64,000 nt of DNA from Sabethes cyaneus (taxonomy: Eukaryota; Arthropoda; Insecta; Diptera; Culicidae), in contig NC_071353.1 in the NCBI RefSeq assembly GCF_943734655.1, positions 19,752,501 to 19,816,500 on the forward strand, given 5' to 3'. Of the stretch, positions 35,575 through 47,934 are shown piece after piece (within the stretch, counting starts at the first letter, position 1; each line of letters begins with the position of its first letter). A program made the position numbers and the translations under genes. The notes beneath the pieces are model-generated. The model saw nothing but the letters and a program-made list of their open reading frames with translations, searched no databases and was not told where the DNA came from.

Positions 35575-38060
35575 CAACCTCTGGCTGTCGGTATTGGGCA
35601 CTTTTGGTGAAAACCGGTATTTCGGTATTGGAGTAGAAAATACCGGTAATACCGGTAAAATACCGGTATTGGCAGATTATTTGAAATCAATAGATATGTC
35701 GATGTTTTTCAGTAAATCTTTTTATTTTGAAACTTTAACTCCAGTATTGTTGCTTAGCAAAGTAGAATTTGAGCATCTTTAATACTCTTAGCGATTTAAT
35801 TTCCTTACTAGAACGAATTTTATTGCTAACACTTCCAACAATTGAAAAAAACTTCCGCTTTTATCGATGTCTGGCGAATGGCTCTAACACATCAGGAATT
35901 TTCCTTTCATTTGTTCAAATTGACAGTAGGGAAAGCCGCCTTTAATTATTTACAAAATATCTTGTATTGTAGCTTCCAGCATAATCAATGCCCCGGTTTC
36001 CTACAGCCCCTCAACAATTTTTTCTCCATCCCCAAATCAGAACGCCTGCATCTCGTCATCCTCTTCATCATCTTTCTCAAATACCTTTTCTTCTCTGTTA
36101 TCAATCCCACTATTCGAAGATTGTGGGATGCAGATTTCATCTCCTTGTTTAATCAATGTATCACACGAAAGACTTGAAAAATATTCCAAATTCTTTCCTG
36201 GCAGATCCTTTGATGGTAAGAATGCTCAAAAAGCGCAAAGATCCACGTATTGTGATCAGAGCCCGGCATCGTCGAAACAAATAAATGAAGCCAACTTTCC
36301 TTTACCTTCGCGTCATACATGAAGCGACTTGTTTCATTTGTTGAACAGAACGTTTCAAGCCAGTTTCAGCTGAAGCTACTGACTGTGTCGAATGACGACG
36401 ATTGACAATCAAGCACGATTTGTCGATGTTGAGTAGATTAATCATAATATGCGTTAAATTGTAGGAAATCAATTCAATTGCATTCAAAGTCTAGGCTGAC
36501 TTTTTTCTGAATATTTGATAGAGAAATACAAATGAAACTTTAAAACCGGTCGTCATGATGAAGTGAAAAATGTCGTTGAAATGCTGATTGAAGCCAGTTT
36601 TGAAACGAAGCTGCGCTGCTTCTGTTGAGTCTAAAGCTTCATTACTTCATTCTTGAATAACAATTTACTATTGTAAGTGACGTTTCTGGGCCCTGATCTT
36701 GTTTCCTAAATTCGTTTTTTGAGAGCTTCGAATAATTTGGAGGCTTTTGAACATCAAGGCTGTGAACCATTTCGCGAAATTTTTAACTTTTTGGTTAAAA
36801 TTTGACAGTTCGATAGTTATTTCTCCTCGAGTGGTTAAAATCAGTTCAGAATGCGAACCGTTTCATATTTGACAGATTGATAGTTGTTTTACTCAATGAG
36901 AGCATATATAAGGTGAGGATGAAGATATGTTTCTAAGATATGAGGATGAAGATATGTGTTCATTTGCTCCTATTTGATGGATAAAATTTATCTCGTTTCA
37001 TTTCGGGTTGAATAACATCCATACATCGATGAAAAAAAAAATTCCAGGAAAAATCAGTGAAACACATCGAAGCTCTTTCCTCACTGTAGTAACTTTTTTT
37101 GGATTTTATGGATTTCTTCCCTTTTAGATGGTCCGCCATCTTTCCTTCCTCCTTTTACTCGAGCTAATAAAATAACGTCCGTGTGCCGCAAACTTCGTCG
37201 AGAGAATGATCGCCATATCCAATTTTCTCCGATTGAACCCCCGACCGCGCTACTCTCGAAGAAACATTTTTGGCGGTACTCACATATACTATTTAATATT
37301 TCGCTCCGCTTAACTTATACAAATCGCGCGTAATATAAATCGGTTCTCTCTCATTTCCCAAAGCGAGTTTACTAATACTCACATTTTAATGTTCTTTTTA
37401 ATTTCCCAAAAGCAGCTAGTTTGGCCTCACTTCTCATTCATAAATGAATCGTTTGCAGCAACGCTTCACGGTTACCAATATCGTACCATTCGTTACCGAG
37501 GTTGCTATACTCACCCTTGCACTCACAACTATACGGGTTAGCATTCTCATTTTTTTCAGTTAGATTGTTATTGTTGTTTACGTTTGGCTAAGTGCAAATG
37601 CAAATCGTGGACTTTTGTTTTATTGAATAATAAGGTATCTGATAAAGTATAAATTTATGTTCATTTTTATCGTTGCAGGACTATTTCCCTACACTCACCT
37701 CTGGCATATCTCATTGGCTCTCAAAACTTGGTTAAAACTAACCATGCTCCCGAGCAGAGTTATTTTCGAAAAACCATCAAACTGTCAAATTTCAACCAAA
37801 AAGTTAAAAATTACGCGAAATGGTTCACAGCCCAAGTTGTTCAAAAATAAATTGAAACGCGACGTCTGGCTCATACAATGAAACATTTTTACAACAAAGT
37901 TACTCTACTGTGCCTTAAACGGGTTCAAGAGCTACAATTATTTAATCCACAATTTCACTCTCTTCTCTTCTCTTTTATCAAATTTAGTTCTTATTCGAAT
38001 AAAGAGTTGCAAAAAACAAGTAGATTAGAAAATACCGGAAATACCGGTTTATCATTTAAC
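35575..38060. mobile_element. Candidate element bounded by ACCGGTA-rich inverted ends
   Basis: The left boundary (35,590-35,672) contains AAAACCGGTATTTCGGTATT and tandem TACCGGTA palindromes. The right boundary (38,027-38,055), reverse-complemented, reads AAACCGGTATTTCCGGTATT. Such ends occur in some large insect DNA transposons. No transposase was recognised between them and no target duplication was fixed, so this is a candidate only. Confidence 0.35.
36745..37846. mobile_element. Element with long terminal inverted repeats (about 85-95 bp)
   Basis: Left arm 36745-36840 and right arm 37765-37846 are inverted copies sharing GGCTGTGAACCATTTCGCG, TTTTTAACTTTTTGGTT and TTTGACAGTT. The interior of about 920 bp has no protein I recognise. 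It lies within the ACCGGTA-bounded interval and could be a later insertion. Confidence 0.65.
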
Positions 38061-38189
38061 ACCTCATTTGTAGATGGCTTCATGCATAGTTTTCTTTTTC
38101 ATGCACAGCAGAATCAGTCAGTAGGGGAAAGTGATACAGAACGCATCCTTTAAGCAAAACATCGTTTTGAAAAGCTAGAGTAACCAACC

Positions 38190-41100
38190 TATTTTGGACC
38201 CCAATCTCGCTTCGCACCGTGCCAGGTCGACAGAACTGGTATGAGTCGGTGCGTCCAGAGACCACTCTCAGTCTTGCTGCCACTTGGCCAACGTTTCCTT
38301 CCTCACCAGCTTCCGAGCTCCACTGGTGCTTCTTCGTCCACGTTATCCATTGTCCTCTGCAATCATGATGCCAATGGGGACCATTCCAGCGATAACGCAT
38401 TCTGCCTCCGACGATATGGTTGTGCCGGTGATTCCGTTTGGTTCGTAGCGCTGTGATTCAGGCTGGATCTCCGTATCGCAGTATCTGAAGCTGGCCGCCT
38501 GAAACTTGAAATGCTGTGGCTGAGCGAGATCCGCTGTTCAGGTACTGGCGAACACGAGACATCGTGGAGGAGTTGGGGGCACATGCGGCCCTGATGAAGT
38601 GGGAACCGATAAACGAAAGAATAATCGTAGCTGTTGCCAGATTCAGAACACGGGTTTGAATCCTAACAGCAATCCAGTGATATACGCCAACAGATGCTGC
38701 CGATCTGCAGGAAACAGAGTTTCTACAGCCAGCTGAATAGCGTGCGGTTGAGAAAATCCCAAAGGGAGACATCCAAACCCACCTGGGAAACTTCAACGCG
38801 AAGATTGGCTGAAACAACGCGGACCTTGAACTCGTCATGGGAAGCCTTGACCTAGGAGAGATGAGCGAAAACGGGGAGCTGTTCACAGAATTCTTTAGTA
38901 ATAACGGCATGGTCATTGGGCGATCGCTCTTTCCCCACAGACCAGCACATAAAGTCACGTGTGTTTACCGTGACGGCCGAACAGAAAACCAAATCGACTA
39001 CATCTGTATCAGCCGAAAATGTCGAAGAAGTCTTCTTGATGTACGCTGTGGGAGATAATAATAATAATAATAATTAATGATGAATAAACATCATGAACAA
39101 AAATAATAATAAAGCGATTCACTTCGGTCTGCTCTGACAACACTGTCAATGCAACGTATTATAATCCAATATGGCAACGGCGCGTCAGCTGCCGAGCGAT
39201 GCTATATAAACGGACGTCATCCATATGAATCCGCATTCTTGTGACGAACTTTGGGGAGGCAACAACTGGAGGATCATCCCACCTTGGACCATGGAGTGGC
39301 AGAAAGGAGAATCGGTGGCTAAACCGATGGCTGGGCAGATGGACGCCTTTTGGACTGAAAGGTACTGCCGCAGCAACAGGAGCGGAGATCCACTAACAGC
39401 AGCAAGGACAACCGGTAGCAACAGCGAAGGGTTCGGAAGCGCCGCAGTAAAAGGTGGCTGATACCCACCAGCGGCGCGGACCCTTCCGCTTACTGGTTAG
39501 CAGCAGTAAGACACGGGCGGATGATCGCAAGCCAGTCGCTTTGGTTCACGACACGCAACAAACGCAGTGCTGATATTGCATCCGATCATCATCTTGTTAT
39601 CGCTGAGATGCTATCGCACGTCCGCCGATTGGAGAATCCTGAGGTGAAAAGGGTCTTTGCCGAACAACTTGAATCCCGAGCCTCGGAGTTACCACCTGAG
39701 GGAACCGTCGAAGAGCAATGGACCGGCATCAAGAACGCCTTCATCACGACCAGTGATGACGGTCTCGGCAAAGCGCGCAGCGGGCGGAGGGAGTGGAATT
39801 CGGATGAAACTTGGAGGAAGATCGACCAGCGGAGAGAAGCGAAAGCCGGCATTGAGCTGCCCGTCTACGATACGCCAAACTGGAGAGGGCCGTTAAGCGA
39901 GCTTGTAGGAGGAACAAGAGAGTCTGGCCAAACTCCCTAGTCGAACAAAGGGAGATCGGCGCCGCCAATGATGATATCCGTTTGTAGTACGATATTTCTC
40001 ACCGCCAGAATGCCAGAATGAATACAAAGATGCCGCTAAAGGACAGAGCTGGTCAGCTACTGACTGACGGTAGTGAACAGCTTAAGCGATGGACTGAACA
40101 TTTTGAACAACGCTTCCGAGTTTCAAATGTCAGAGACCGACAAAACCAGCAGCGTATGACTCCTACAGTTCGTCGAATTCATCGCGTCAACTCGGAGGCG
40201 CCATCGCTGGATGAAATTGAAGCAGCCATCAAGCCATACCCGTCCTTGTCAGCCTAGGTGATGTAACTGATTTTCAGCAATATATTGGAAACCGTATCTT
40301 TTCCGGTGGACTGGTAACTGAATGCGGTAACTGGCGTGGCATCACGTTGCTCTGTATTACTCTCAAAGTACTCTGTAAGGTAATCCTCAACCGGATCCAG
40401 GAGAAGATTGACCGTGTTGGCCGATCATGTGTAAACCATATTACAACGCTCCGGATTATATTAGAGCAGATCACCAAATTCCAGGACTCTCTCCTGCTGG
40501 TGTTCGTTGACTTCGAAAAGGCGTTCGACCGACTCAACCACGAAAACATCTGGGACGCACTTAGGCGTAGAGGAGTTCCAGATACGCTAGTCTATGCTAT
40601 GATAGTGAGCACTGACAATCCCACCAACTTCACAGTAGCGGGACAACAAGTTGAGCAGGTAGACGCCTTTCAATATCTTGATAGCCAGACAACGCCCGAT
40701 GGTGGTACCAAGACCAAGATATAGCCATTCGGATCAGGAAGGCAAGGGGTGTCTTTGCAGGTCTGCGGAACATTTGGCACTCAAACCAGATCACTACGTA
40801 CGAAACCCAAAATGTTTAATTCAAACATTAAATCCATACTGATGTATGCCTGCGAAACGTGTTGCCTGCGATGTATCATTCGTGCCTGTTGGCCGGACTA
40901 CTGGATATCCAATGAGCAACTCCATCGTCGGTGTCACCAACGGCCACAGAATAGCCACAGAAATTCATGAACGTAGGAGGAAGTGGATAGGACACACCTT
41001 GAGGAAAGGAGCGAACGAGGTCTGCAAAGAAGCACTCGACTGGAATCCACAAGGACAACGTAGTAGAGGCAGGCCCAGAGGCTCATGGAGATGCAGCTTA

Positions 41101-41250
41101 GCCAACGACATCTGGGCTGTTGTAGACGACAACTTGTACTGGCGGTAAGAGTCGTGGGGGGTAACCGTCAGTAGTGGAGGTCTCTGCTTTCATCCCTTCG
41201 TTCTGCCGGACTGGCGGACATGGACACATGAGTAGGGTAACTTGCACTGA
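38190..41250 (+). pseudogene. Decayed LINE, copy B (endonuclease + RT), interrupted by an LTR-like insert
   Basis: Plus-strand pieces in order: 5' leader (38,190-38,500); endonuclease with AFYSQLN-, GDFNAK- and NQIDYICIS-like blocks (38,500-39,046); insert (39,047-39,552); NKRSADIASDHHLVIAEM resuming the endonuclease (39,556 on); linker with EEQWTGIKNAF and RREWNSDETWRKI; MNTKMPL and RWTEHFEQRFRVSN (40,018 on); RT blocks WRGITLLCITLKVLCKVIL-like, LLLVFVDFEKAFDRLNHENI and RRRGVP. The sequence then jumps to NPTNFTVAGQQVEQVDAFQYL, skipping the YxDD catalytic block. The C-terminal RRKWIGHTLRKGANEVCKEA and RGRPRGSWR follow, with a 3' UTR to about 41,250. Multiple frameshifts and stops. It is related to 61,780-62,370. 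Confidence 0.88.
39047..39552. mobile_element. LTR-like insertion (about 506 bp) inside LINE copy B
   Basis: The LINE endonuclease frame is cut between LLDVR and NKRSADIASDHH. The insert begins TGTGGGAGATAATA, ends ..GGTTCACGAC(A), and is flanked by ACGC on both sides (39043-39046, 39553-39556). TG start, a TATATAAA box at 39203 and a 4-bp duplication suggest a solo LTR. Coding capacity is absent. Confidence 0.55.
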
Positions 41251-41329
41251 AAAATTCGTATTGTAATGGTAGCGAAGCAAAGGTTTATTTTTCATATATC
41301 TCTCTTCGGTGGAACCCTCCTCTTTTCTT

Positions 41330-41555
41330 ACAGTCACTTGCACAACTGCGTTTCGGAGTTATGGCCTCCCTCCTTTGTTATGCTCCCCCTCTCCCTTTTG
41401 TCAACGCCCCAGTGCTGATTTCTTTACGTCAAGGAACATGTGTGCCAAGTTTTGTGGAGAACGGTCAAGGCGTTCTGGAGTTATGGCGGAACACACAAAC
41501 CTACAAGCAAACATACAAACATAATCACGCTCACTTTTATATAATATATAGATAA
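41330..41555 (-). repeat. DINE-like monomer, reverse orientation
   Basis: Reverse complement of the 6213-6440 type monomer: GTGATTATGTTTGTATGTTTG start, CCATAACTCCAGAACGCC, CCAAAACTTGGCACACATGTTCC. It is bounded by ATATAATATATAGAT at its TA-rich end (41,541-41,555). Confidence 0.6.
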
Positions 41556-41670
41556 AACTCTGATAGTAATGCATACATCAATTTCTTCTAGAAGTGTTAA
41601 ATAAAAAAAGGAATTTAAAGAAGTGAAGTTGAATTATAGTAAAGTTTTGAAAGAAAGATCCATCGTGACT

Positions 41671-41900
41671 AGGGCTGACATGCTCTTAGTGCAACGGTTT
41701 TGCATATTTAACTGTAACTCAGCCGGGAGTGCACTGTAAATACAAACGATAGAGTAATACTTAGTTCAGCAATTTTGTAGATAATAATTTTGTATTTAGA
41801 ATTTTGTAGAAACGGCACATACATAACATTTTGAAATTTTGCTTGGTAGAGATGATATAGATAATTGTGCAAAATCGGTGCACTAAGAGCAAGTCAGCCT
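41671..41900. mobile_element. MITE, 230 bp
   Basis: Left end AGGGCTGACATGCTCTTAGT, then GCAACGGTTTTGCA; the right end reverse-complemented is AGGCTGACTTGCTCTTAGTG, then CACCGATTTTGCA, giving an inverted repeat of about 33 bp with few differences. The target duplication is ambiguous. The interior is non-coding. Confidence 0.7.
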
Positions 41901-42286
41901 TGATTGTGACAATAATTTGAAAAAGAGTTACTTTCTATAGTTACTTTCTGATATGAAACACTAGTAAGCGAGTAGAGTAGTGTTCATTGCTATTTGCACA
42001 ACTAATTCAAGAATAAAAGAATTGCAAGCTCATTTCAAGAATAACTGCGATAAAACAGATAGAATAACATTTTATTAGTTACGTTTCCGGACGAGTCTTC
42101 AGTTTTGACTTGATTTAAGTGACCGATTGCGAAAATTAGTTGAGAAGAAGGGGTGGCTGTATGATGTGATTAACTCTCAGGACATCAAATTCGTCTAGGT
42201 TCATTGGAGAAAAATAGTCGGGTACTTTTTTCTGCAATCGTAGTGAACGAAACCGCAGCGCAGGTGTATAAAATCGTCGTCCGGGG

Positions 42287-42504
42287 CAGCGATGTCAATC
42301 TTCCAGACATGAATACATTTAGGATCCACCAATCATTCCCTGTGAGTTCTGCTTTTACTAATGTTACTGAAGTTTAAAGTACCTTACAAACTATTTTCGT
42401 TATGCAAAAGATTAGACTGCGAATGAGAAAATGAAATACTGCGGAGAAAATGGCAGGCTCCCAAATTTATGCATGCACAAATGCCTGGAAGTTTGACATC
42501 ACTG
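42287..42504. mobile_element. hAT-type MITE with 8-bp target duplication
   Basis: A 218-bp element with ends CAGCGATGTCAATCTTCCAG and, reverse-complemented, CAGTGATGTCAAACTTCCAG. Exact 8-bp duplications GTCCGGGG flank it (42279-42286, 42505-42512). CAGTGATG ends plus 8-bp duplication identify a hAT element. It is a different subfamily from the one at 15799-16116. Confidence 0.9.
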
Positions 42505-42512
42505 GTCCGGGG

Positions 42513-43725
42513 CAAGAAAAACAAAGATGTGCTTGCATGTGATTGGCTGAAAAATGAAAATTGAAAAAATTTACTTTTCAGTCAATTTTGACTAATTTAG
42601 CAATTGCATAATGGTTACAATCATTACACTAAAAAATTGTTATACATTTTTTCTATCCAACGACATACTAACAATAAAATTCCTTGCAGTGGTAAAAAAG
42701 CTATTGTTATTTGAAATCTTTCATTCAAACGTTACCGTTCCGTTTTCGTTTTCACAAAGTGCTACCGGGTATAGTAAACAAAGACGTAGTCTTAGTAAAA
42801 AAATTGGTCAATTGAATTAAATTATGTCTCAGATTGCCCCAGTTAGTGATATCCGTATTCGTGGTCAGTCTGTCAATACAATAGAATCTCTTAGAATGAA
42901 GTTGCCATTTCGGTTTTATCTAGACAATACTCATTTGAAATCTTAAATTCTACCCGTCCTTGTTTTTTTTATTCATGTCGACATGCTATATAAACGTATC
43001 TTTCTTAGCTAATTCTAGAGGCATTTATTTAGCGTAAATTGTCCTATACACAATGTGCTTCGGTGGTGCTGCGGTGCAAAGTTAGAGGCTCAGCACACCT
43101 AGGCACTGATTTGAGCTCACGATTTTCGATCTGGAGTTGCATTTATTTACATACGAGACACGACTGGCGGTTTCAGTTGTTGCTGTTTGTTGTTTCTTTC
43201 GTTTACAACCGTAGATGGGCGAGATATACCTACAACAGAGTGGTCACGGAGAGGCAAGAAAAATGCATTGAACTATGGCTAAAAAGTTCGACGCTTGTGT
43301 GAAGTCTGGTGCAATTTCTGTGTAATGTCAAATTAAACTGATCAATTGAATTTCAGCCAATGCAACAAAAAACACACGTATAGGCGACGTTACTTGAATA
43401 GAAACCTTAATTCGTTCAGTGACACGGGAAGAAGAGGGAAAGGTAGCTAGACAGGAGAATATACATGATCAGAAGAATCTGCACGTGGGGCACGTGGAGC
43501 ACGAGGCACCGACCGTAAATGTCTAAGTCACTGAGCAGTTAAATAGCTACTAGATAACTGTCGGCCAATAATGGTCCACAGTCACATGATGAGTATTGTT
43601 GAGTGATTCTATTTACACGTGCTGAACGGCTGAACGACATCGAAGCCAAGGGTCTATTCTAGAACTATCTTCCACAGCGGGCTGGAAGAAAGGTAAAATA
43701 GACTCTTGCTACCGACAGTCACGAC
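42513..43725. other. Downstream flank of the Yellow-family gene, no other gene seen
   Basis: AT-rich sequence that includes the 3' UTR of the minus-strand gene. No protein-coding signature; TTTATT (minus-strand AATAAA) occurs near 43,025 and 43,142 but I cannot choose a poly(A) site. Confidence 0.4.
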
Positions 43726-45520
43726 CTACGGTGTCACCGTCTGATTGGCCCGTAAGCTTTTCGCATAGCGAAGCCCATTGAAGTCGTTGAAATGATGATT
43801 CACTTTCGGGAAAAAGATTTCCCCGTTAAGCCCGTACTGTGGTCTCGGGCGGACGGGGGGGAACGGTTTTTCGCCACTATTCAGTACGAAAAATGGATTG
43901 TTCTTTGTTCGGTCGATTACCGGCACCGGTTCGTATGGATACGGTTGCTTGCTGTTTACGAAGTAGTTCTGAATAAACGAATATGTCTTTGGGTTGGTTG
44001 GTTTTGGCACGGGGTAATTGGCTGGAATCGGAATCGGCTGAGGTAGCGGTTTGAATGGAGCCGAAGGAGTTACTACCGGAAGATTGTAGTACGGAGAATT
44101 GGTTTCGATAGTTGGCCGGTAGGCTGCGTGTGCCTGACCGGGTTTGCCGGGAGTTACGACTCCGTCGATTCGTAGAATTCGGGTATTAAACTCGTTGGGA
44201 TCAACGTTCTTCAAGAAAAATCGATGGAACTTTGAGGTTAGTATATAAAGTGCCGAACCGTCCCGAGCCGGGGTTCGAAGGTCAGCAGTGAACTGGAGTC
44301 TTTCCTGATCTTGGGCCAAAATGCTAAAATGAGTTCAAATCAGTTTAGTTAGTTGGAATATGAATACAGCGTAGATCTACTCACTGATGTTCATTAGTGC
44401 GTGGATTCCACGAAGCAACGGCTGTCTCGGTGAATGGAGCATAAAAGATGGTTCCACCCAATGGAGAAGCTGCCAAGCCAATGCCTTGAGACGATTTTCG
44501 ACCAACCAATTTTACGGCAAGTTCCTTTCCGAATGGTAACGGGCCTGCTCGAAGGGCTGCGGTTGTCACAGAGAATAATCTAGAAACGAAAGTTCGTCTC
44601 GTTCATCTCCAAGGAAAATAAACAATTAATTCTACTAACCTATCGGTGGCCAACGGCTGGAAGTAGATAATACCGGCTTCCTCGTCAAATGCCAACCCTA
44701 CAACTCCATCCATCAGGGTAAAACGATGTTCTAGAATGGTCGATTCAGCAAAGTCAGGATCCGGATACATTGACGGATGGCTGACACGCCAGGTGAGATC
44801 TTTCACACTATCGTAGACAACAATTCCTACGAAACAAAAAAACATGATTAGTTTTATCGCACCCGAAAGGAAATGGAAAAACTCACCGGGTGCAACAGTA
44901 TCCGTGATGTAAACGAACACATCGTCGCAGTTATTTCCGGGTTGAGAACCTGTCTCGTCAATGATGATATTAGTGTACAGCGATTCTCGGCGGATAACTT
45001 CCGGCGGAAAGTCAATACGTCGTACGACTTGATCAGTGTGCAGATCATAAACCAAAATCTTTGGTGGGCAGGTCACTTCGAAATCTTCAAGCGACCGCGA
45101 AACACCGGCGTCCAGCGCCCAGAGACGATTGCAGGAATCAATCCGGATGCGGTACACCGAAACCAAACCAATGTCGGAGCAGTTGTACTGTCGGGTGCCA
45201 GCAGTGTGGTGACTCCAGTCCGGGTAGGGTTGCAGAGCAGGCGAATCGCCCTGGTTGCCACGGGGAATCGTAGATAGCGTTGCCGGCACTCCGCTAAACA
45301 GTCGCGGTGTTGCAATGAAGATACGATCGTAGCCTACTTCGATGCCAGTGGCGACAATATTTTCCGGATTGAAGAAATCCTTGTTCGATGCCGGATAGTC
45401 CCAGGGAAAGTTGTACGATAGCAGACTCCACTGTTTAACGGTTTCCAGCCTAGGCGCGAGCTCGGCCAGCGTCACTCCGATGGTGACTAGTGCCAACAGG
45501 CACCCCACTTGTGGGTACAT
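43726..45520 (-). CDS. Yellow/major royal jelly protein family, 537 aa, 4 exons
   Basis: Coding exons on the minus strand are 45520-44887, 44826-44640, 44579-44385 and 44323-43726 (TAG). GT-AG introns are 60, 60 and 61 bp; the sum is 1614 bp in frame. The ATG at 45520 starts a signal peptide (YPQVGCLLALVTIGVTLAEL, residues 2-21). The MRJP/Yellow domain spans about 28-395: QWSLLSYNFPWDYP, RIFIATPRLFSGVPATLSTI, ALQPYPDW, CNRLWALDAGV, CPPKILVYDL, CDDVFVYITD, MYPDPDF, LMDGVVGLAFD, YFQPLATDRLFSV and KSSQGIGLA. Cysteines at 114, 130, 151 and 198 are the family's paired positions; N113 is in an NCS sequon. A Pro/Tyr/Asn-rich tail follows (about 396-537). Yellow proteins are secreted and act in cuticle pigmentation or melanin chemistry. 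The paralogue (for example -c, -d or -e like) cannot be settled here. A TTTCTTTCACTTAG acceptor at 45539 suggests a 5' UTR intron. Confidence 0.95.
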
Positions 45521-45559
45521 CGTCGACAAGTCTCAGATCTAAGTGAAAGAAACAAGCAG

Positions 45560-46925
45560 AATGCCGGTACTCAATAGGTGAAGGTAAGATTGGTGTGTGA
45601 TTGAAAATTTTTCGCTTCCAGCCCAATGTGCACCATTGCTAAGTGCTCTAAGGCTCACGTCGTTTTTCTTCATTCCGCGCTACGCACTGATCGACGATCG
45701 TAAAGTGATTATTGGCGAGAAACATTAAAGGTTGTCCGTAATAGCTGTTTCGCTACGAGGCCACCATTAAATTGTTATGCTGCGTGACCTTGCCAGGCCA
45801 GTGAATATTCCAGCTAATTCAAACCAGTTTGTCGAATAATTCCAGTTGTTTATTACTGATTGAATCGTTTCGAGATTTTCGGAGCACTTTTCGTTATATT
45901 CCAAGCAATAAGTGCGCTCAAGACAGCGAATCGATTCAAGCCAACATAGCACTTTTATGAGAGCGATTTCGCACTTTTGAAAAGTATTTTTTTTTTTCAA
46001 GTGACCAAGGAACAAAACTCTGATTTCGAGAAAAACGCGTTCAAAGTTTGCTGCTCTGTATGGTTTATAGCTATCAATCGTTCGAAATCATCTCATCACT
46101 CTGGGGTTTGCAACATTTATGCAGTGTGATTAGAGTAAAATGTAGCTTAGAAAATTCTAGATCGTTTGCTGTATTTAACTCATTTTTTTAAATTTTGCGA
46201 CTTGGTCAGGTCTGATTAAACACCGACCAATTGACGTTTAATCTCATGCAACGTCCAATAATCTATGAATCTAACCAGTAGCCCTTTTCTCACATGTTCG
46301 CTCACATTGCGCTCAGTTTATCTTTCATTTCTCCCCTTCATCTCTCTTATTTTAAGCCTATCTCCCGCTGTGTTTTTTTGCTCAAACCAAATAAGTTTAT
46401 TTTCCACTTTAATTGGCAGACTTTGGTGCAGATTACGGATGCCGGTTTTGTGCATAGACATAACATAGCTGCCGGATCGCTTCGCGTGATCGTTTGGCTT
46501 TAACTGGTGCAGCAGGCAGTGCAGGGGCAAGGCAAACAATAACAATTTGCCAATCGGCACTAACTTTTGCTGGGCATCTGGCGAATGGATGGTGAAACTC
46601 GGTGACGACTTACGACGTCGAATGAAATGCATTGTTTTATGCTCGCTAAAGAAGATTCAATGCGGTAGCGTCACACATGATCATAAGCGTGCGCGAATAG
46701 CATGTTTTTGTGCTTGCCGTATCAGTCTAGTAGGCGGTATCTGTCGAATTGAATCGCAAACGAGACAATTTTATGTTCAAAGCGAGCCAACTTCCTGATT
46801 GGCCAACTTAAGGCTTGCGACTGTGTGAATTAACTTTAATCATTAAGACACGCAAACGTCATAAAACTATATCTCGAGCTTCCTAGAACTATCCCAAGCA
46901 GCACGATATAGGTCCATTTAGTTAA
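45560..46925. other. Upstream flank of the Yellow-family gene, no other gene seen
   Basis: Likely holds the gene's promoter or a 5' UTR intron. No TATA box or first exon could be assigned. Short frames at 46,265-46,800 are unremarkable. Confidence 0.4.
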
Positions 46926-46929
46926 AGCA

Positions 46930-47376
<447 letters not shown>

Positions 47377-47397
47377 GCTACTGCTACTGCTGCTACT

Positions 47398-47930
47398 ATC
47401 CTAGTGATTATCTAGCTACAATGCCTAGCCAAGATCCGAACATACGACGACTGGCGCTTAGACCACTATCATACCTCGAAGCTATTAACTGGGCGTTTGA
47501 TTGTCTCAAGACGAGATAACTTTTTTGCATATAAGATTACGTTGAGTGAAACAGATGTTAGTTGAAATTTTATTATTTTACTGGCTATGATTTTTCAAAC
47601 AGCTCAGGTATTAGCAAACACAAAATATGCATTATTTGATATTTGTGGCACCTTTCATCCTCAAAATTGACGGACGTTGGAAGATTGAATATGTAAACAA
47701 GACATAATGACCAATTATGCTGCTGTACCTCGTGGACTCTGTTGAGCAAATATTTCGGTAAAAGTTTACACAGATAGTTGGCTAAATATCACATAGGCGA
47801 TCCTGCCACAAGCTGGATTTATAATCTAGAGAGGATTATTTAGTTACTAACACGGCAGGTAAATACAAGTGTAATGTGTTTTGTAAAGACAAAGTGTAAA
47901 TCACCGAAGGAACGACATTCATAGTGGGAT
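47398..47930. other. No gene seen
   Basis: AT-rich spacer between the trinucleotide array and the minisatellite. Confidence 0.4.
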
Positions 47931-47934
47931 TCGT

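Noticed and set aside
39061..39120. (ATA)n stretch considered as a LINE 3' tail
   Set aside because: It lies just inside the LTR-like insert and the LINE endonuclease resumes after the insert, so it is part of the insert rather than a LINE terminus.
44603..45529. Yellow-gene reading starting at 45529 and running through 44827-44886 as coding
   Set aside because: 45529 is TTG; the first ATG is 45520. The 60-bp in-frame segment has GT-AG borders and reads as a non-family hydrophobic insert, so it is intron 1.
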